From Deltaproteobacteria bacterium (GTDB lineage Bacteria; Desulfobacterota; Desulfobacteria; Desulfobacterales; SURF-7): 13,784 nucleotides of DNA. Both the position numbers and the translations under genes were made by a program. Position 1 is the first letter of the stretch. Every line of letters starts with the position of its first letter. The stretch is from the NCBI GenBank assembly GCA_019307665.1, contig JAFDJC010000057.1, positions 1 through 13,784 of the forward strand. Reading direction: 5' to 3'. Positions 6,310 through 13,784 of this stretch are shown piece after piece. The notes beneath the pieces are model-generated. The model was not told the origin of the DNA. It saw nothing but the letters and a program-made list of their open reading frames with translations, and ran no database searches.

Positions 6310-6879
6310 TTATTTAATTATTGTTCTTGTAATAACCTTTGTCTTTCCATCAGGCTCCGGCTGCTTTGCTTTAAGCTGCTCCAATTCTATTTTGTAATTG
6401 ATCGAATCGGTTTTGGCTTTGACAAGCTCGTCGTTTGTCAAACGCAGCCTTATTGACATGTATTCTGCAAAAATCCTGTAGAGAAGCAATAAAAAATCAA
6501 GTTTGTTTTCATCAGTTGAAAGTTTATCATGGGCTGAAGTGTTTACGCCAAGGCAAACCGTCTTGCCATCCGCATATACTGAGGCTGACCTGCTGAGACT
6601 GTCAATGACCCGCATTTCACCGAATATTTCCCCCTTCTTATCAATTCTGACAATCTCGATGCCTTCTTTTTTTATAACAACCCCGCCTTTAAGCAGGAAA
6701 TAGAGCCAGGGATCCATGTCCCCCTCTTTTATGATAAGCTCACCATCCTCATATTCTTTTATTTTGCTGAGCCTTAAAAGCTTGGCAAGATTTTTTATCT
6801 CAAAATGTTTTAATGCCGGAATATCCAGAAGCCTCTGAATGTTCTGCATGTTATCTTTAAGATATTTTGATTCTATCAT
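6310..6879 (-). CDS. Cyclic-nucleotide-binding-domain protein without DNA-binding domain
   Basis: The 189-residue cytoplasmic protein carries a Crp/PKA-type cNMP-binding domain over about residues 15-135. EYEDGELIIKEGD (42-54) and LYFLLKGGVVI (59-69) are the classic beta-roll strands, and GEIFGE...SRSAS (83-100) is the phosphate-binding cassette region, with Arg97 where the cyclic phosphate arginine is expected. After it come a helical segment and a charged, probably coiled stretch (about 148-175), not the helix-turn-helix of Crp/Fnr regulators. It should therefore act by protein contact rather than as a classical transcription factor, and ligand binding is unproven. GGAGGG lies just before the ATG. 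It heads the unit with the radical SAM and DUF362 genes, and a candidate promoter lies at 6907-6936. Confidence 0.88.
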   Translation of the reverse strand: MIESKYLKDNMQNIQRLLDIPALKHFEIKNLAKLLRLSKIKEYEDGELIIKEGDMDPWLYFLLKGGVVIKKEGIEIVRIDKKGEIFGEMRVIDSLSRSASVYADGKTVCLGVNTSAHDKLSTDENKLDFLLLLYRIFAEYMSIRLRLTNDELVKAKTDSINYKIELEQLKAKQPEPDGKTKVITRTIIK

Positions 6880-6906
6880 AAAACCCTCCGACTAATCACA
6901 AATAGA

Positions 6907-6936
6907 CATATATTTTCTTTATATTGAGGGTTGCAA
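6907..6936 (-). promoter_or_regulatory. Putative promoter for the cNMP-binding / radical SAM / DUF362 unit
   Basis: Read on the minus strand, TTGCAA (6936-6931) is followed after 18 bases by TATATG (6912-6907). Both hexamers are imperfect, and the AT-rich surroundings offer alternative -10 registers. A start around 6900 would give a leader of about 20 bases ending in the GGAGGG ribosome site. The intergenic gap to purF is 162 bases and contains no gene. Confidence 0.35.
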
Positions 6937-7041
6937 AAAAAGTCAAATACCAAAATAGACAGTCTTGTAAAAGTTCTAAATATCATGAATGCATATTGGT
7001 CCATTCTATTTTAGTTATTAACACTCCAGCACAAAACAGAA

Positions 7042-8454
7042 TCAGCAAGGCTGTTCAAGACAATCTTTTGTCAGGGACTCGTCAAAGCTGACAGGATATT
7101 TGCCGTCAAAACAGGCTTTGCAAAACATATTTTCAGGCTGTTCAACTCTAGTAGACTCCAAAAGTCCCTCTATTGATAGGTAGTGCAGAGAATCGAGACC
7201 AAGAAAATCCTGCAGTTCACCGATTGTTTTCTTTGCAGCGATCAGCTCTCCTTTTGTGGAAAAATCAATTCCGTAATGGCATGGATACCGATGGGGCGGG
7301 CAGCTGATACGCATGTGGACATGCTTTACGCCAAGTTCACGAAGCGCTTTTACACGTGTTTTTGCCGTGGTACCTCTGATAATGGAGTCTTCAATGATAA
7401 TAATATCTTTTCCCGAAAGAAGCTGTTTTACCGGATTCAGTTTTACCCTTACACCAAAGTCACGCATACTTTGTGTCGGCTGGATAAATGTCCTTCCTAT
7501 ATAATGGTTTCGAATCATTCCCATTTCAAATGGAATGCCGGATGCCTCGGAATAGCCGAGGGCGGCGTAGTTCCCGGAATCCGGAAACGGCATGACAAGG
7601 TCTGCGTCGACATGTGATTCCTCTGCAAGACGTCTTCCATGATCCTTGCGGGTCAGATACACATTTTTTCCAAAAAATGTGCTGTCAGGTCTTGCAAAAT
7701 AAATATATTCAAAAATACAGAAGCTCCTTTTTGTCTTTTGATGCGGGTTGAGGCTTCTGATTCCGTTTTTATTGATTATCACTATTTCTCCGGGGTCGAG
7801 TTCTCTGACAAACTTGGCCTGAAGCAGGTCAAGAGCACAGGTTTCCGATGCCAGAACATAGTGGCCGTTCAGCCTGCCCAAGCACAAGGGTCTGAAACCG
7901 TTGGGGTCTTTGATTCCTATCAATTCACCCTTTCCGGTAAGGAACACAAAAGAATACGCGCCTTTAAGTTTTGATACGACTTTAACCAGCGCCTCATCCA
8001 GACCGAATTTAAGATTTTTTATAAAAAGATGGATAGCTGTTTCACTGTCCATGGTGGTCTGAAAAATAGAGCCATGTTCTTCAAGTTCCTTTTTCAAAGT
8101 ATGGGCGTTTACCAGGTTACCGTTATGTGCCACGGCATAGGATTTTCCCATATGGTTGACAACAAACGGTTGGGCATTTGATAAAACCGAACTTCCTGTT
8201 GTTGAATACCGGACATGGCCGATGGCACTTCCGCCCTGAAGATGATCAAGATGGTCAATATCGAAAACATCCGGCACAAGCCCCATGCCTTTGTGTACGG
8301 TTATTTTTTTGTCCCTGGCAACTGCTATACCCGCACTTTCCTGCCCCCTGTGCTGGAGAGCATATAAACCGAAATAAGTCAGCTTTGCTGCTTCAGGATG
8401 ATCATATATGCCGAATACACCACATTCTTCACGGGGTTTTTCATTTCTATGCAT
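7042..8454 (-). CDS. purF: Amidophosphoribosyltransferase (PurF), 4Fe-4S type
   Basis: PurF makes phosphoribosylamine from PRPP and glutamine, the committing step of purine synthesis (EC 2.4.2.14). The 470 residues start MHRNEKPREECGVFGIY, so Cys11 is the expected nucleophile after removal of a ten-residue propeptide. HRGQESAG (35-42) and RYSTTG (82-87) belong to the N-terminal glutaminase (Ntn) domain. IIIIEDSIIRGTTA (351-364) is the PRPP-binding loop of the phosphoribosyltransferase domain. Cys246, Cys392 and the pair Cys445/Cys448 (CKAC) match the 4Fe-4S ligands of the Bacillus subtilis enzyme, so this is the iron-sulfur class rather than the E. coli class. The start codon lies inside the end of carB (8-base overlap, ATGCATAG), with AGGAGT ahead of it, so it is the third gene of the carA-carB-purF operon. 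Confidence 0.97.
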   Translation of the reverse strand: MHRNEKPREECGVFGIYDHPEAAKLTYFGLYALQHRGQESAGIAVARDKKITVHKGMGLVPDVFDIDHLDHLQGGSAIGHVRYSTTGSSVLSNAQPFVVNHMGKSYAVAHNGNLVNAHTLKKELEEHGSIFQTTMDSETAIHLFIKNLKFGLDEALVKVVSKLKGAYSFVFLTGKGELIGIKDPNGFRPLCLGRLNGHYVLASETCALDLLQAKFVRELDPGEIVIINKNGIRSLNPHQKTKRSFCIFEYIYFARPDSTFFGKNVYLTRKDHGRRLAEESHVDADLVMPFPDSGNYAALGYSEASGIPFEMGMIRNHYIGRTFIQPTQSMRDFGVRVKLNPVKQLLSGKDIIIIEDSIIRGTTAKTRVKALRELGVKHVHMRISCPPHRYPCHYGIDFSTKGELIAAKKTIGELQDFLGLDSLHYLSIEGLLESTRVEQPENMFCKACFDGKYPVSFDESLTKDCLEQPC

Positions 8455-11400
8455 GATACTCCTGTATTGTTTTAAAATTTTGCTTTTTATTTATCAAAGC
8501 GCCAATGCCGCGGCACATGGCCACGGCTCCGGAAACAGTCGTTGTATAGGGGATTGAAAACTGCAAGGCTGCCCGCCTTATTAAATAGCCATCCTGTAAG
8601 GTTTTGCCGCCTGAGGCGGTATTTACTATCAGTTGAATATCCTGGTTTTTAATTGCGTCTACTACGTGAGGGCGACCTGTTGATACTTTATTGATCATGT
8701 TGTTATCAATGGCGTTTTCTTTGAGGAATGATGATGTTCCCTGTGTGGCAAGAATGCTGAATCCCATCGTCTTAAACTGTTCAGCAACCAATCGTATCGC
8801 TTTTTTATCGCCATCTTTCACGCTGATAAAAACAGTCCCCTTTACCGGAAGGTTCTGTCCTGCTCCGAGTTGAGCTTTGGCGAAAGCTGACCCGAAATCC
8901 GAATCAATTCCCATGACTTCTCCGGTGGACTTCATTTCCGGACCCAGAAGCGAATCGACATTTGAAAAACGGTTGAAAGGGAAAACAGCCTCTTTGACGG
9001 AAATATGATCAGGAACTATCTCTTCTGTAAACCCGAGTTCTTCAAGGGTCTTTCCAAGCATCAGCTTTGTTGCTATTTTTGCCAAAGGCACGCCCGTTGC
9101 TTTACTGACAAACGGAATTGTCCTTGATGCCCTGGGATTTACTTCGATAACATACAGCCTGTTGTTTTTTACAGCGTACTGCACATTCATCAGGCCCACA
9201 ACATTCAGCTCCGCTGCCATCGCTTTTGTTGCGGAAACGATCTCATCAATTATTGAGGAATCGATATTTTCGGGAGGAAGAACGCATGCTGAATCTCCGG
9301 AATGAATACCGGCCTCTTCAATATGCTCCATGATACCGCCGATAACCGTTTTGTTACCGTCCGAAATTGCGTCCACGTCAAGCTCTGTCGCATCTTCAAG
9401 AAATTTGTCGATGAGGACCGGATGGCCAGGTGATGCCTGTATGGCAAGTTTTGTAAAGTTTTCAAGATCTTTCCTGTTATAGACTATCTTCATGGCTCGT
9501 CCGCCAAGCACATATGAAGGCCGGACTATCACAGGATATCCAATTTTTTCAGCCATTGCTACGGCTCCGTCAACATTGGTTGCAGTTCCGTTAGCGGGCT
9601 GAACAAGTTCTAGCCTGTTCAACATGGCCTGAAACAGTTCTCTGTCTTCAGCCCTGTCAATACTTTCAGGGCTTGTTCCGATAATCGGAACACCAGCTTT
9701 AAAAAGAGGACCCGCAAGGTTTAAAGGCGTCTGACCCCCAAACTGAACAATCACTCCATCAGGTTTTTCCGCTTCAATAATATGCATGACGTCTTCTTTG
9801 GTCAGCGGTTCAAAATAAAGCTTGTCAGACGTGTCATAATCGGTACTCACTGTTTCCGGATTGCTGTTGACCATGATGCTCTCCACGCCTTCCTCTCTTA
9901 AAGCAAAGGCGGCATGAACACAGCAGTAGTCAAATTCGATGCCCTGGCCGATCCTGTTTGGACCGCCGCCAAGGATCATAACCTTCTTTTTATCTGAAAA
10001 CCTGGCCTCTGTTTCAGTTTCATAAGTAGAATAATAATAAGGCGTGGCAGCCCTGAACTCAGCAGCGCACGTGTCCACCAGTTTGTATACGGGAATGATG
10101 CCGAATTCCTTTCTTTTGTTTTGAACCATGTCTTCATCAGAGCCCGTGAGCCATGCCACCTGAACATCTGAAAAGCCGTATGCTTTTGCCTTTCTTAACA
10201 GTTTAGGCGTTAACTCGTCATTGAAACTCTTTGGGGAAATCTCCGCAAGACGCTGTTCAAGGTCGACAATCTGTTTAATCTGGAAAATAAACCATGGATC
10301 AATTCCTGTATTTTTACAAATCGTATCTATCGACATTTCATTCAGCAAGGCCTCTCTAAGATAGAAAAGGCGTTCAGAATTAGGCGTTGTGAGTTTCTGT
10401 TCAATGGTCGCAATTGATAATGGTTTTTCTTTTGCAGCCGCCAATTCCTTGCCATCAGCACCAAGCCCATGCCTGCCGATCTCAAGGGATCGTATCCCTT
10501 TTTGCAGGGCTTCTTTGAATGTTCTTCCTATGGCCATGGTTTCACCCACAGATTTCATGGATGTGGTCAGGTAATCTTCTGTTTCAGGAAATTTTTCAAA
10601 GGTCCAGCGCGGAATTTTTACCACACAGTAATCGAGTGTCGGCTCAAAAGCTGCCAGGGTTTCTCCGGTGATATCATTTTTGATTTCATCAAGTGTATAT
10701 CCGACAGCCAGCTTTGCCGCAATCTTTGCTATGGGAAAACCTGTTGCCTTTGAAGCCAGAGCAGAGCTCCTAGACACCCTCGGGTTCATCTCCACAACCA
10801 CCATCTCTCCATCTGTCGGGTTAATGGCAAACTGCACATTTGAACCGCCTGTGTCGACCCCGATTTCCCGCATTATGGCAATTGAAGCATCCCGCATTTT
10901 TTGGTATTCCACATCAGTCAGCGTCTGCGCCGGGGCCACCGTAATACTGTCTCCGGTATGAATGCCCATGGCATCCATATTTTCGATGGAGCAGATGATT
11001 ACGACATTATCATTATGGTCCCTCATCACTTCGAGTTCAAATTCTTTCCAGCCGATAACCGACTGCTCGAGCATCACCTGTCCGATCAGACTTGCATCAA
11101 GGCCGGCCTTTGCTATGGTTTCAAGATCCTCGGGGTTATATGCCACACCTCCGCCCGTGCCGCCCATGGTAAAGCTAGGTCTTACAATCAGCGGAAACCC
11201 TATTCCCGCTGCAATTGACCTGGCCGACTCCATATTAAAGGCAATCCCGCTTTCTGGAATGGTAAGACCGATCTTTTCCATTGCACTGCGGAAAAGCTCC
11301 CTGTCTTCAGCCTTTTTTATAGATTCAATTGATGCTCCGATCATCTCCACGTTAAACTTTTCCAGCACCCCTGTTTTGGCAGTTTCAACAGCAGTGTTTA

Positions 11401-11686
11401 AACCGGTCTGCCCGCCGAGTGTCGGGAGCAGGGCATCAGGCTTTTCTTTTTCGATAATCTTTGCAAGCACGTCCGGGGTCACCGGTTCTATATAGGTGGC
11501 ATCGGCCATCTCGGGATCGGTCATGATGGTTGCCGGGTTGCTGTTGACAAGGATGACTTCATAACCCTCCTCTTTCAACGCTTTACATGCCTGGGTGCCT
11601 GAATAGTCAAACTCGCAGGCCTGGCCGATGATAATCGGCCCGGCGCCGATAAGCAGAATTTTATTTATATCAGAACGTTTCGGCAT
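8447..11686 (-). CDS. carB: Carbamoyl phosphate synthetase large subunit
   Basis: CarB joins ammonia, bicarbonate and two ATP into carbamoyl phosphate for pyrimidines and arginine (EC 6.3.5.5). I chose the ATG at 11686 (1079 aa) because the protein then begins MPKRSDINKILLIGAGP, the usual family start; an upstream TTG at 11722 would add a tail without homology. Length agrees with the 1073 of E. coli. The first ATP-grasp half shows RPSFTMGGTGGG (169-180) and EMNPRVSRSS (299-308). A linking region follows at about 400-550. The second half shows ILGGGPNRIGQG (about 571-582), RPSYVLGGRAM (722-732) and EVNPRASR (848-855). The last 120 or so residues form an MGS-like allosteric domain with ATQGTSSFL and STGRPH. 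The ribosome site is weak and the start overlaps the end of carA by 17 bases, so translation probably depends on coupling. purF follows with an 8-base overlap. Confidence 0.98.
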   Translation of the reverse strand: MPKRSDINKILLIGAGPIIIGQACEFDYSGTQACKALKEEGYEVILVNSNPATIMTDPEMADATYIEPVTPDVLAKIIEKEKPDALLPTLGGQTGLNTAVETAKTGVLEKFNVEMIGASIESIKKAEDRELFRSAMEKIGLTIPESGIAFNMESARSIAAGIGFPLIVRPSFTMGGTGGGVAYNPEDLETIAKAGLDASLIGQVMLEQSVIGWKEFELEVMRDHNDNVVIICSIENMDAMGIHTGDSITVAPAQTLTDVEYQKMRDASIAIMREIGVDTGGSNVQFAINPTDGEMVVVEMNPRVSRSSALASKATGFPIAKIAAKLAVGYTLDEIKNDITGETLAAFEPTLDYCVVKIPRWTFEKFPETEDYLTTSMKSVGETMAIGRTFKEALQKGIRSLEIGRHGLGADGKELAAAKEKPLSIATIEQKLTTPNSERLFYLREALLNEMSIDTICKNTGIDPWFIFQIKQIVDLEQRLAEISPKSFNDELTPKLLRKAKAYGFSDVQVAWLTGSDEDMVQNKRKEFGIIPVYKLVDTCAAEFRAATPYYYSTYETETEARFSDKKKVMILGGGPNRIGQGIEFDYCCVHAAFALREEGVESIMVNSNPETVSTDYDTSDKLYFEPLTKEDVMHIIEAEKPDGVIVQFGGQTPLNLAGPLFKAGVPIIGTSPESIDRAEDRELFQAMLNRLELVQPANGTATNVDGAVAMAEKIGYPVIVRPSYVLGGRAMKIVYNRKDLENFTKLAIQASPGHPVLIDKFLEDATELDVDAISDGNKTVIGGIMEHIEEAGIHSGDSACVLPPENIDSSIIDEIVSATKAMAAELNVVGLMNVQYAVKNNRLYVIEVNPRASRTIPFVSKATGVPLAKIATKLMLGKTLEELGFTEEIVPDHISVKEAVFPFNRFSNVDSLLGPEMKSTGEVMGIDSDFGSAFAKAQLGAGQNLPVKGTVFISVKDGDKKAIRLVAEQFKTMGFSILATQGTSSFLKENAIDNNMINKVSTGRPHVVDAIKNQDIQLIVNTASGGKTLQDGYLIRRAALQFSIPYTTTVSGAVAMCRGIGALINKKQNFKTIQEYHA

Positions 11687-12869
11687 CTTGTCTGTTTTTA
11701 TCCTGGTTAATCCTGTGGTCAATTCTGCGGTTCTTTTGCATCATTTCAGTAAAGTTATTAAAAAGATATCCTGCATCATGGGGGCCCGGGGATGCTTCCG
11801 GATGATACTGGACAGCAAACAGGGGATATTTTCTGTGCCTGAACCCTTCAAAGGTATTGTCATTCAGATTGATGTGAGTGATCTGTATATCACTGTCTTC
11901 CATGCTCTTTGTGTCCACTGCAAAACCGTGATTCTGTGATGTGATTTCCACACGGCCCGTCAGCATATTCTTGACTGGTTGGTTTGCGCCCCTGTGTCCG
12001 AATTTCAACTTGAAGGTTTTTCCGCCCAGGGCAAGCCCCAGCAGTTGATTGCCGAGACAGATTCCAAACATCGGCCTGAATCCGATGAGTTCTTTTATTG
12101 TTTCAACCGCATAGGTTACCGGCTCAGGGTCACCCGGTCCGTTTGACAGAAAAATGCCGTCCGGTTCCATTGCTTTAACAGTATCTGCCGACGTTGTTGC
12201 CGGCATAACAAGCACTTCACATCCGGCATTCTCAAGGCACCTCAAAATATTGTATTTTATTCCAAAGTCAAAGGTAGCAACAGAAAATTTATTTTTCTTG
12301 TTTTGCCATATGTCCGGGTTGAGCTGAATTGTGTCACAGGGAATTGGTTTCCCTTTTCTCCAGAAATAGAATGACCCGGTTGTAACGGATTTTACAAGAT
12401 CCCGGCCTTCCATGGAAGGAATGGCCCTGGCCTTTTTGACAAGTGACTCAGGGTCAAGGTCTTCCGTGGAGATATATGCCCGCATTGCTCCGGCTTTTCG
12501 GATGTGCCTTGTAAGCGCCCTTGTATCAAAATCGTGAACCCCCAAAACTGCGCTTTTCTTCAAGTAATCGGCAAGGGTGGAGGTTGACCTGAAATTGCTG
12601 GGAAAATCCTGGTATTCTTTTACCAGAAAACCTGCAACCTGTATTCTGTTTGATTCAACATCCTCAGGGTTGACACCATAGTTGCCCACAAGCGGATAGG
12701 TCATGGTCACCATCTGTCCGCGGTATGAAGGGTCTGTGAGCACTTCCTGGTACCCGGTCATGGATGTATTAAACACCACCTCACCGCTAGTTTCACCGGG
12801 ACCAGTGAAACTTTTGCACTCAAATATGCGTCCGTCTTCTAAAGCCAAAAGTGCCTTGATATCTTCCAT
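11670..12869 (-). CDS. carA: Carbamoyl phosphate synthetase small subunit (glutaminase)
   Basis: CarA hydrolyses glutamine and channels ammonia to CarB. The ATG at 12869 gives 399 aa, opening MEDIKALLALEDGRIF, the usual family start; an in-frame TTG at 12887 is less likely. The N-terminal CarA-specific domain shows GEVVFNTSMTGYQE and LTDPSY (about 29-49). The C-terminal class I glutamine amidotransferase domain shows SNGPGDP (242-248), GICLGNQ (269-275) with nucleophile Cys271, and QYHPEASPGP (354-363) with His356 and Glu358 completing the triad. The tail beyond residue 380, QKNRRIDHRINQDKNRQD, is charged and slightly longer than in E. coli (382 aa); its DNA also encodes the start of carB. 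Only a weak AGG ribosome site is visible, and a TATAAT box sits directly ahead of the start. carA is the first gene of carA-carB-purF. Confidence 0.97.
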   Translation of the reverse strand: MEDIKALLALEDGRIFECKSFTGPGETSGEVVFNTSMTGYQEVLTDPSYRGQMVTMTYPLVGNYGVNPEDVESNRIQVAGFLVKEYQDFPSNFRSTSTLADYLKKSAVLGVHDFDTRALTRHIRKAGAMRAYISTEDLDPESLVKKARAIPSMEGRDLVKSVTTGSFYFWRKGKPIPCDTIQLNPDIWQNKKNKFSVATFDFGIKYNILRCLENAGCEVLVMPATTSADTVKAMEPDGIFLSNGPGDPEPVTYAVETIKELIGFRPMFGICLGNQLLGLALGGKTFKLKFGHRGANQPVKNMLTGRVEITSQNHGFAVDTKSMEDSDIQITHINLNDNTFEGFRHRKYPLFAVQYHPEASPGPHDAGYLFNNFTEMMQKNRRIDHRINQDKNRQDAETF

Positions 12870-12876
12870 ACAGCCT

Positions 12877-12904
12877 ATTATATCCAAAAAATATTTTAAA
12901 CCAA
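12877..12904 (-). promoter_or_regulatory. Putative promoter immediately before carA
   Basis: Read on the minus strand, a perfect TATAAT (12882-12877) lies 16 bases after TTGGTT (12904-12899), a weak -35. Transcription would begin around 12870, at the base next to the ATG at 12869, giving an almost leaderless mRNA. The -10 is convincing by itself, but in such AT-rich DNA it may be chance and the real promoter may lie further up in the 217-base divergent gap. I see no PyrR-type leader, attenuator or arginine-operator pattern that I can defend. Confidence 0.35.
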
Positions 12905-13086
12905 TACCAATATGTGTGCCTTGGCTATATTTTTATTTCCAACTTGTCAACAGGATGATTTTAGAGTGTTGCAATTAAAGGTGTTATCCATTTCTCTACT
13001 TAAAATCTATTCTTGTGTTTTGAATTGCTCTTATGCTAAAAATTTAGATGGTTAAAAAAAATCATAAGATTCATTAGAGGTGCAAC

Positions 13087-13784
13087 ATGATTATCGACAT
13101 GCATTACCATTTGGATGAACGGATGGAGACCATGGATCGGCTTCTGGATCAGATGAAAATCCATCAGATCGATAAGGTTGCCCTTATCGCGCCGATGGTG
13201 GATCCCTTCCATGTGGAAGGCGTTGCAGAGAAACTGGCCCACTTTGTGAGATCCCTGCTGACAGGGTTCTGGTACCGTCTCGGCTTACTGGCCTATGAAA
13301 GCACTGTGACCAAAAGCGGTAAATTCACCATTCTTGGAAAGACTTATAATATTGATCAGCTGCCCGATAATAAAATTGTATCCCAGGCCATGAAAGCGTA
13401 TCCGGATAAATTTTTTGGCTGGATTTTTGTTAATCCGGCAAAGCATGATGCCATTGCCGAAATCGAAAAATATATTTCAAACAGTGGCTGGCTTGGTGTT
13501 AAATGTCATCCATTCTGGCACCGGTATCCGGTCAGCGACCTTGACGATGTGGCGGCGCTATGCCGTGAAAAAGGCATGCCGCTGCTGATTCATATTGGCG
13601 GCAAAAAAGACAACGGAGATTATATGTGTCTGTCCGACCGCCACCCTGAGCTCAAAATTATTTATGCCCATGCCGGGGTCCCGCATTACCGGCGTTTGTG
13701 GGAATACGCGAACACCAAAAAAAATGTGTATATTGATTTGTCAAGCCCATACCTTGATGAACCGCTTCGCCTGGCGGCCTTAAA
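13087..13784 (+). CDS. Amidohydrolase-2 family metal-dependent hydrolase (3' truncated)
   Basis: An open frame runs from ATG 13087 to the window end (232 codons visible) with GAGGTG four bases before the start. It encodes a TIM-barrel hydrolase of the amidohydrolase-2 type. MIIDMHYHLD (1-10) opens with the HxH metal motif (His6, His8). LGVKCHPFW (136-144), LLIHIGG (166-172, His169) and IIYAHAG (191-197, His195) are the following strand-end motifs, and YIDLSS (215-220) is near the visible end. Residues 50-95 form an insertion or lid region (about AHFVRSLLTGFWYRLGLLAYE onward) typical of variable loops in the family. The last conserved aspartate region lies beyond the window. Substrate is unknown; relatives include decarboxylases and lactonases. 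It is divergent from carA and not obviously linked to it. Confidence 0.88.
   Translation, partial: MIIDMHYHLDERMETMDRLLDQMKIHQIDKVALIAPMVDPFHVEGVAEKLAHFVRSLLTGFWYRLGLLAYESTVTKSGKFTILGKTYNIDQLPDNKIVSQAMKAYPDKFFGWIFVNPAKHDAIAEIEKYISNSGWLGVKCHPFWHRYPVSDLDDVAALCREKGMPLLIHIGGKKDNGDYMCLSDRHPELKIIYAHAGVPHYRRLWEYANTKKNVYIDLSSPYLDEPLRLAAL

Noticed and set aside
6937..7012. AAAATAGA/TCTATTTT inverted repeat followed by a T-run on the minus strand, considered as a purF terminator
   Set aside because: The loop would be about 45 bases and the 8-bp stem is almost all A-T, too weak for an intrinsic terminator; similar AT-rich strings recur by chance here.
10962..11495. 177-codon plus-strand frame opposite carB
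   Set aside because: It is antisense to a highly conserved ATP-grasp region of carB and has no plausible start signals.
13036..13242. Minus-strand frame of 68 codons opposite the amidohydrolase start
   Set aside because: The plus strand encodes the HxH amidohydrolase motif with a good ribosome site; the minus-strand peptide is histidine- and methionine-rich antisense reading.

Overview
The window reads as an ordinary chromosomal stretch of an anaerobic, Gram-negative bacterium. A deltaproteobacterial sulfate reducer of the Desulfobacterales type is my best guess. That is inferred from the protein style: a membrane-anchored FtsY, a 4Fe-4S-type PurF, a DUF362/ferredoxin protein, a radical SAM protein, an outer-membrane-type lipoprotein, and moderately AT-rich DNA. 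No 16S or other decisive marker is present. I see no rRNA, tRNA, CRISPR array, insertion sequence or phage gene.

Layout from left to right. Positions 1-1768 (+) hold the 3' end of smc, followed 50 bases later by ftsY. A stand-alone HU gene follows (1987-2259, +) with its own putative promoter and a hairpin behind it. Facing it on the minus strand is a two-gene unit (3196 down to 2332) for a small lipoprotein and acylphosphatase. A 307-base divergent promoter region separates this from a plus-strand gene (3504-4181) for a protein with a zinc ribbon at each end. That gene meets a minus-strand three-gene unit (6879 down to 4178) so tightly that the two stop codons share one CTAG. In order of transcription the unit encodes a cyclic-nucleotide-binding-domain protein, a radical SAM protein starting at TTG, and a DUF362 protein with two [4Fe-4S] motifs. 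From 12869 down to 7042 lies a second minus-strand operon, carA-carB-purF, with overlapping gene ends. Divergent from it, a partial amidohydrolase-2 family gene (13087 onward, +) runs off the window.

The carA-carB-purF operon joins the entry enzyme for pyrimidines and arginine (carbamoyl phosphate synthetase) to the committing enzyme of purine synthesis. Both draw on glutamine, so the arrangement suggests joint expression of the two nucleotide pathways. The least understood part is the cNMP-binding / radical SAM / DUF362 unit. Its tight spacing suggests a shared, possibly redox-related role, but no substrate can be named from sequence. Most of the window is housekeeping, and I do not see convincing evidence of a wholly new system.
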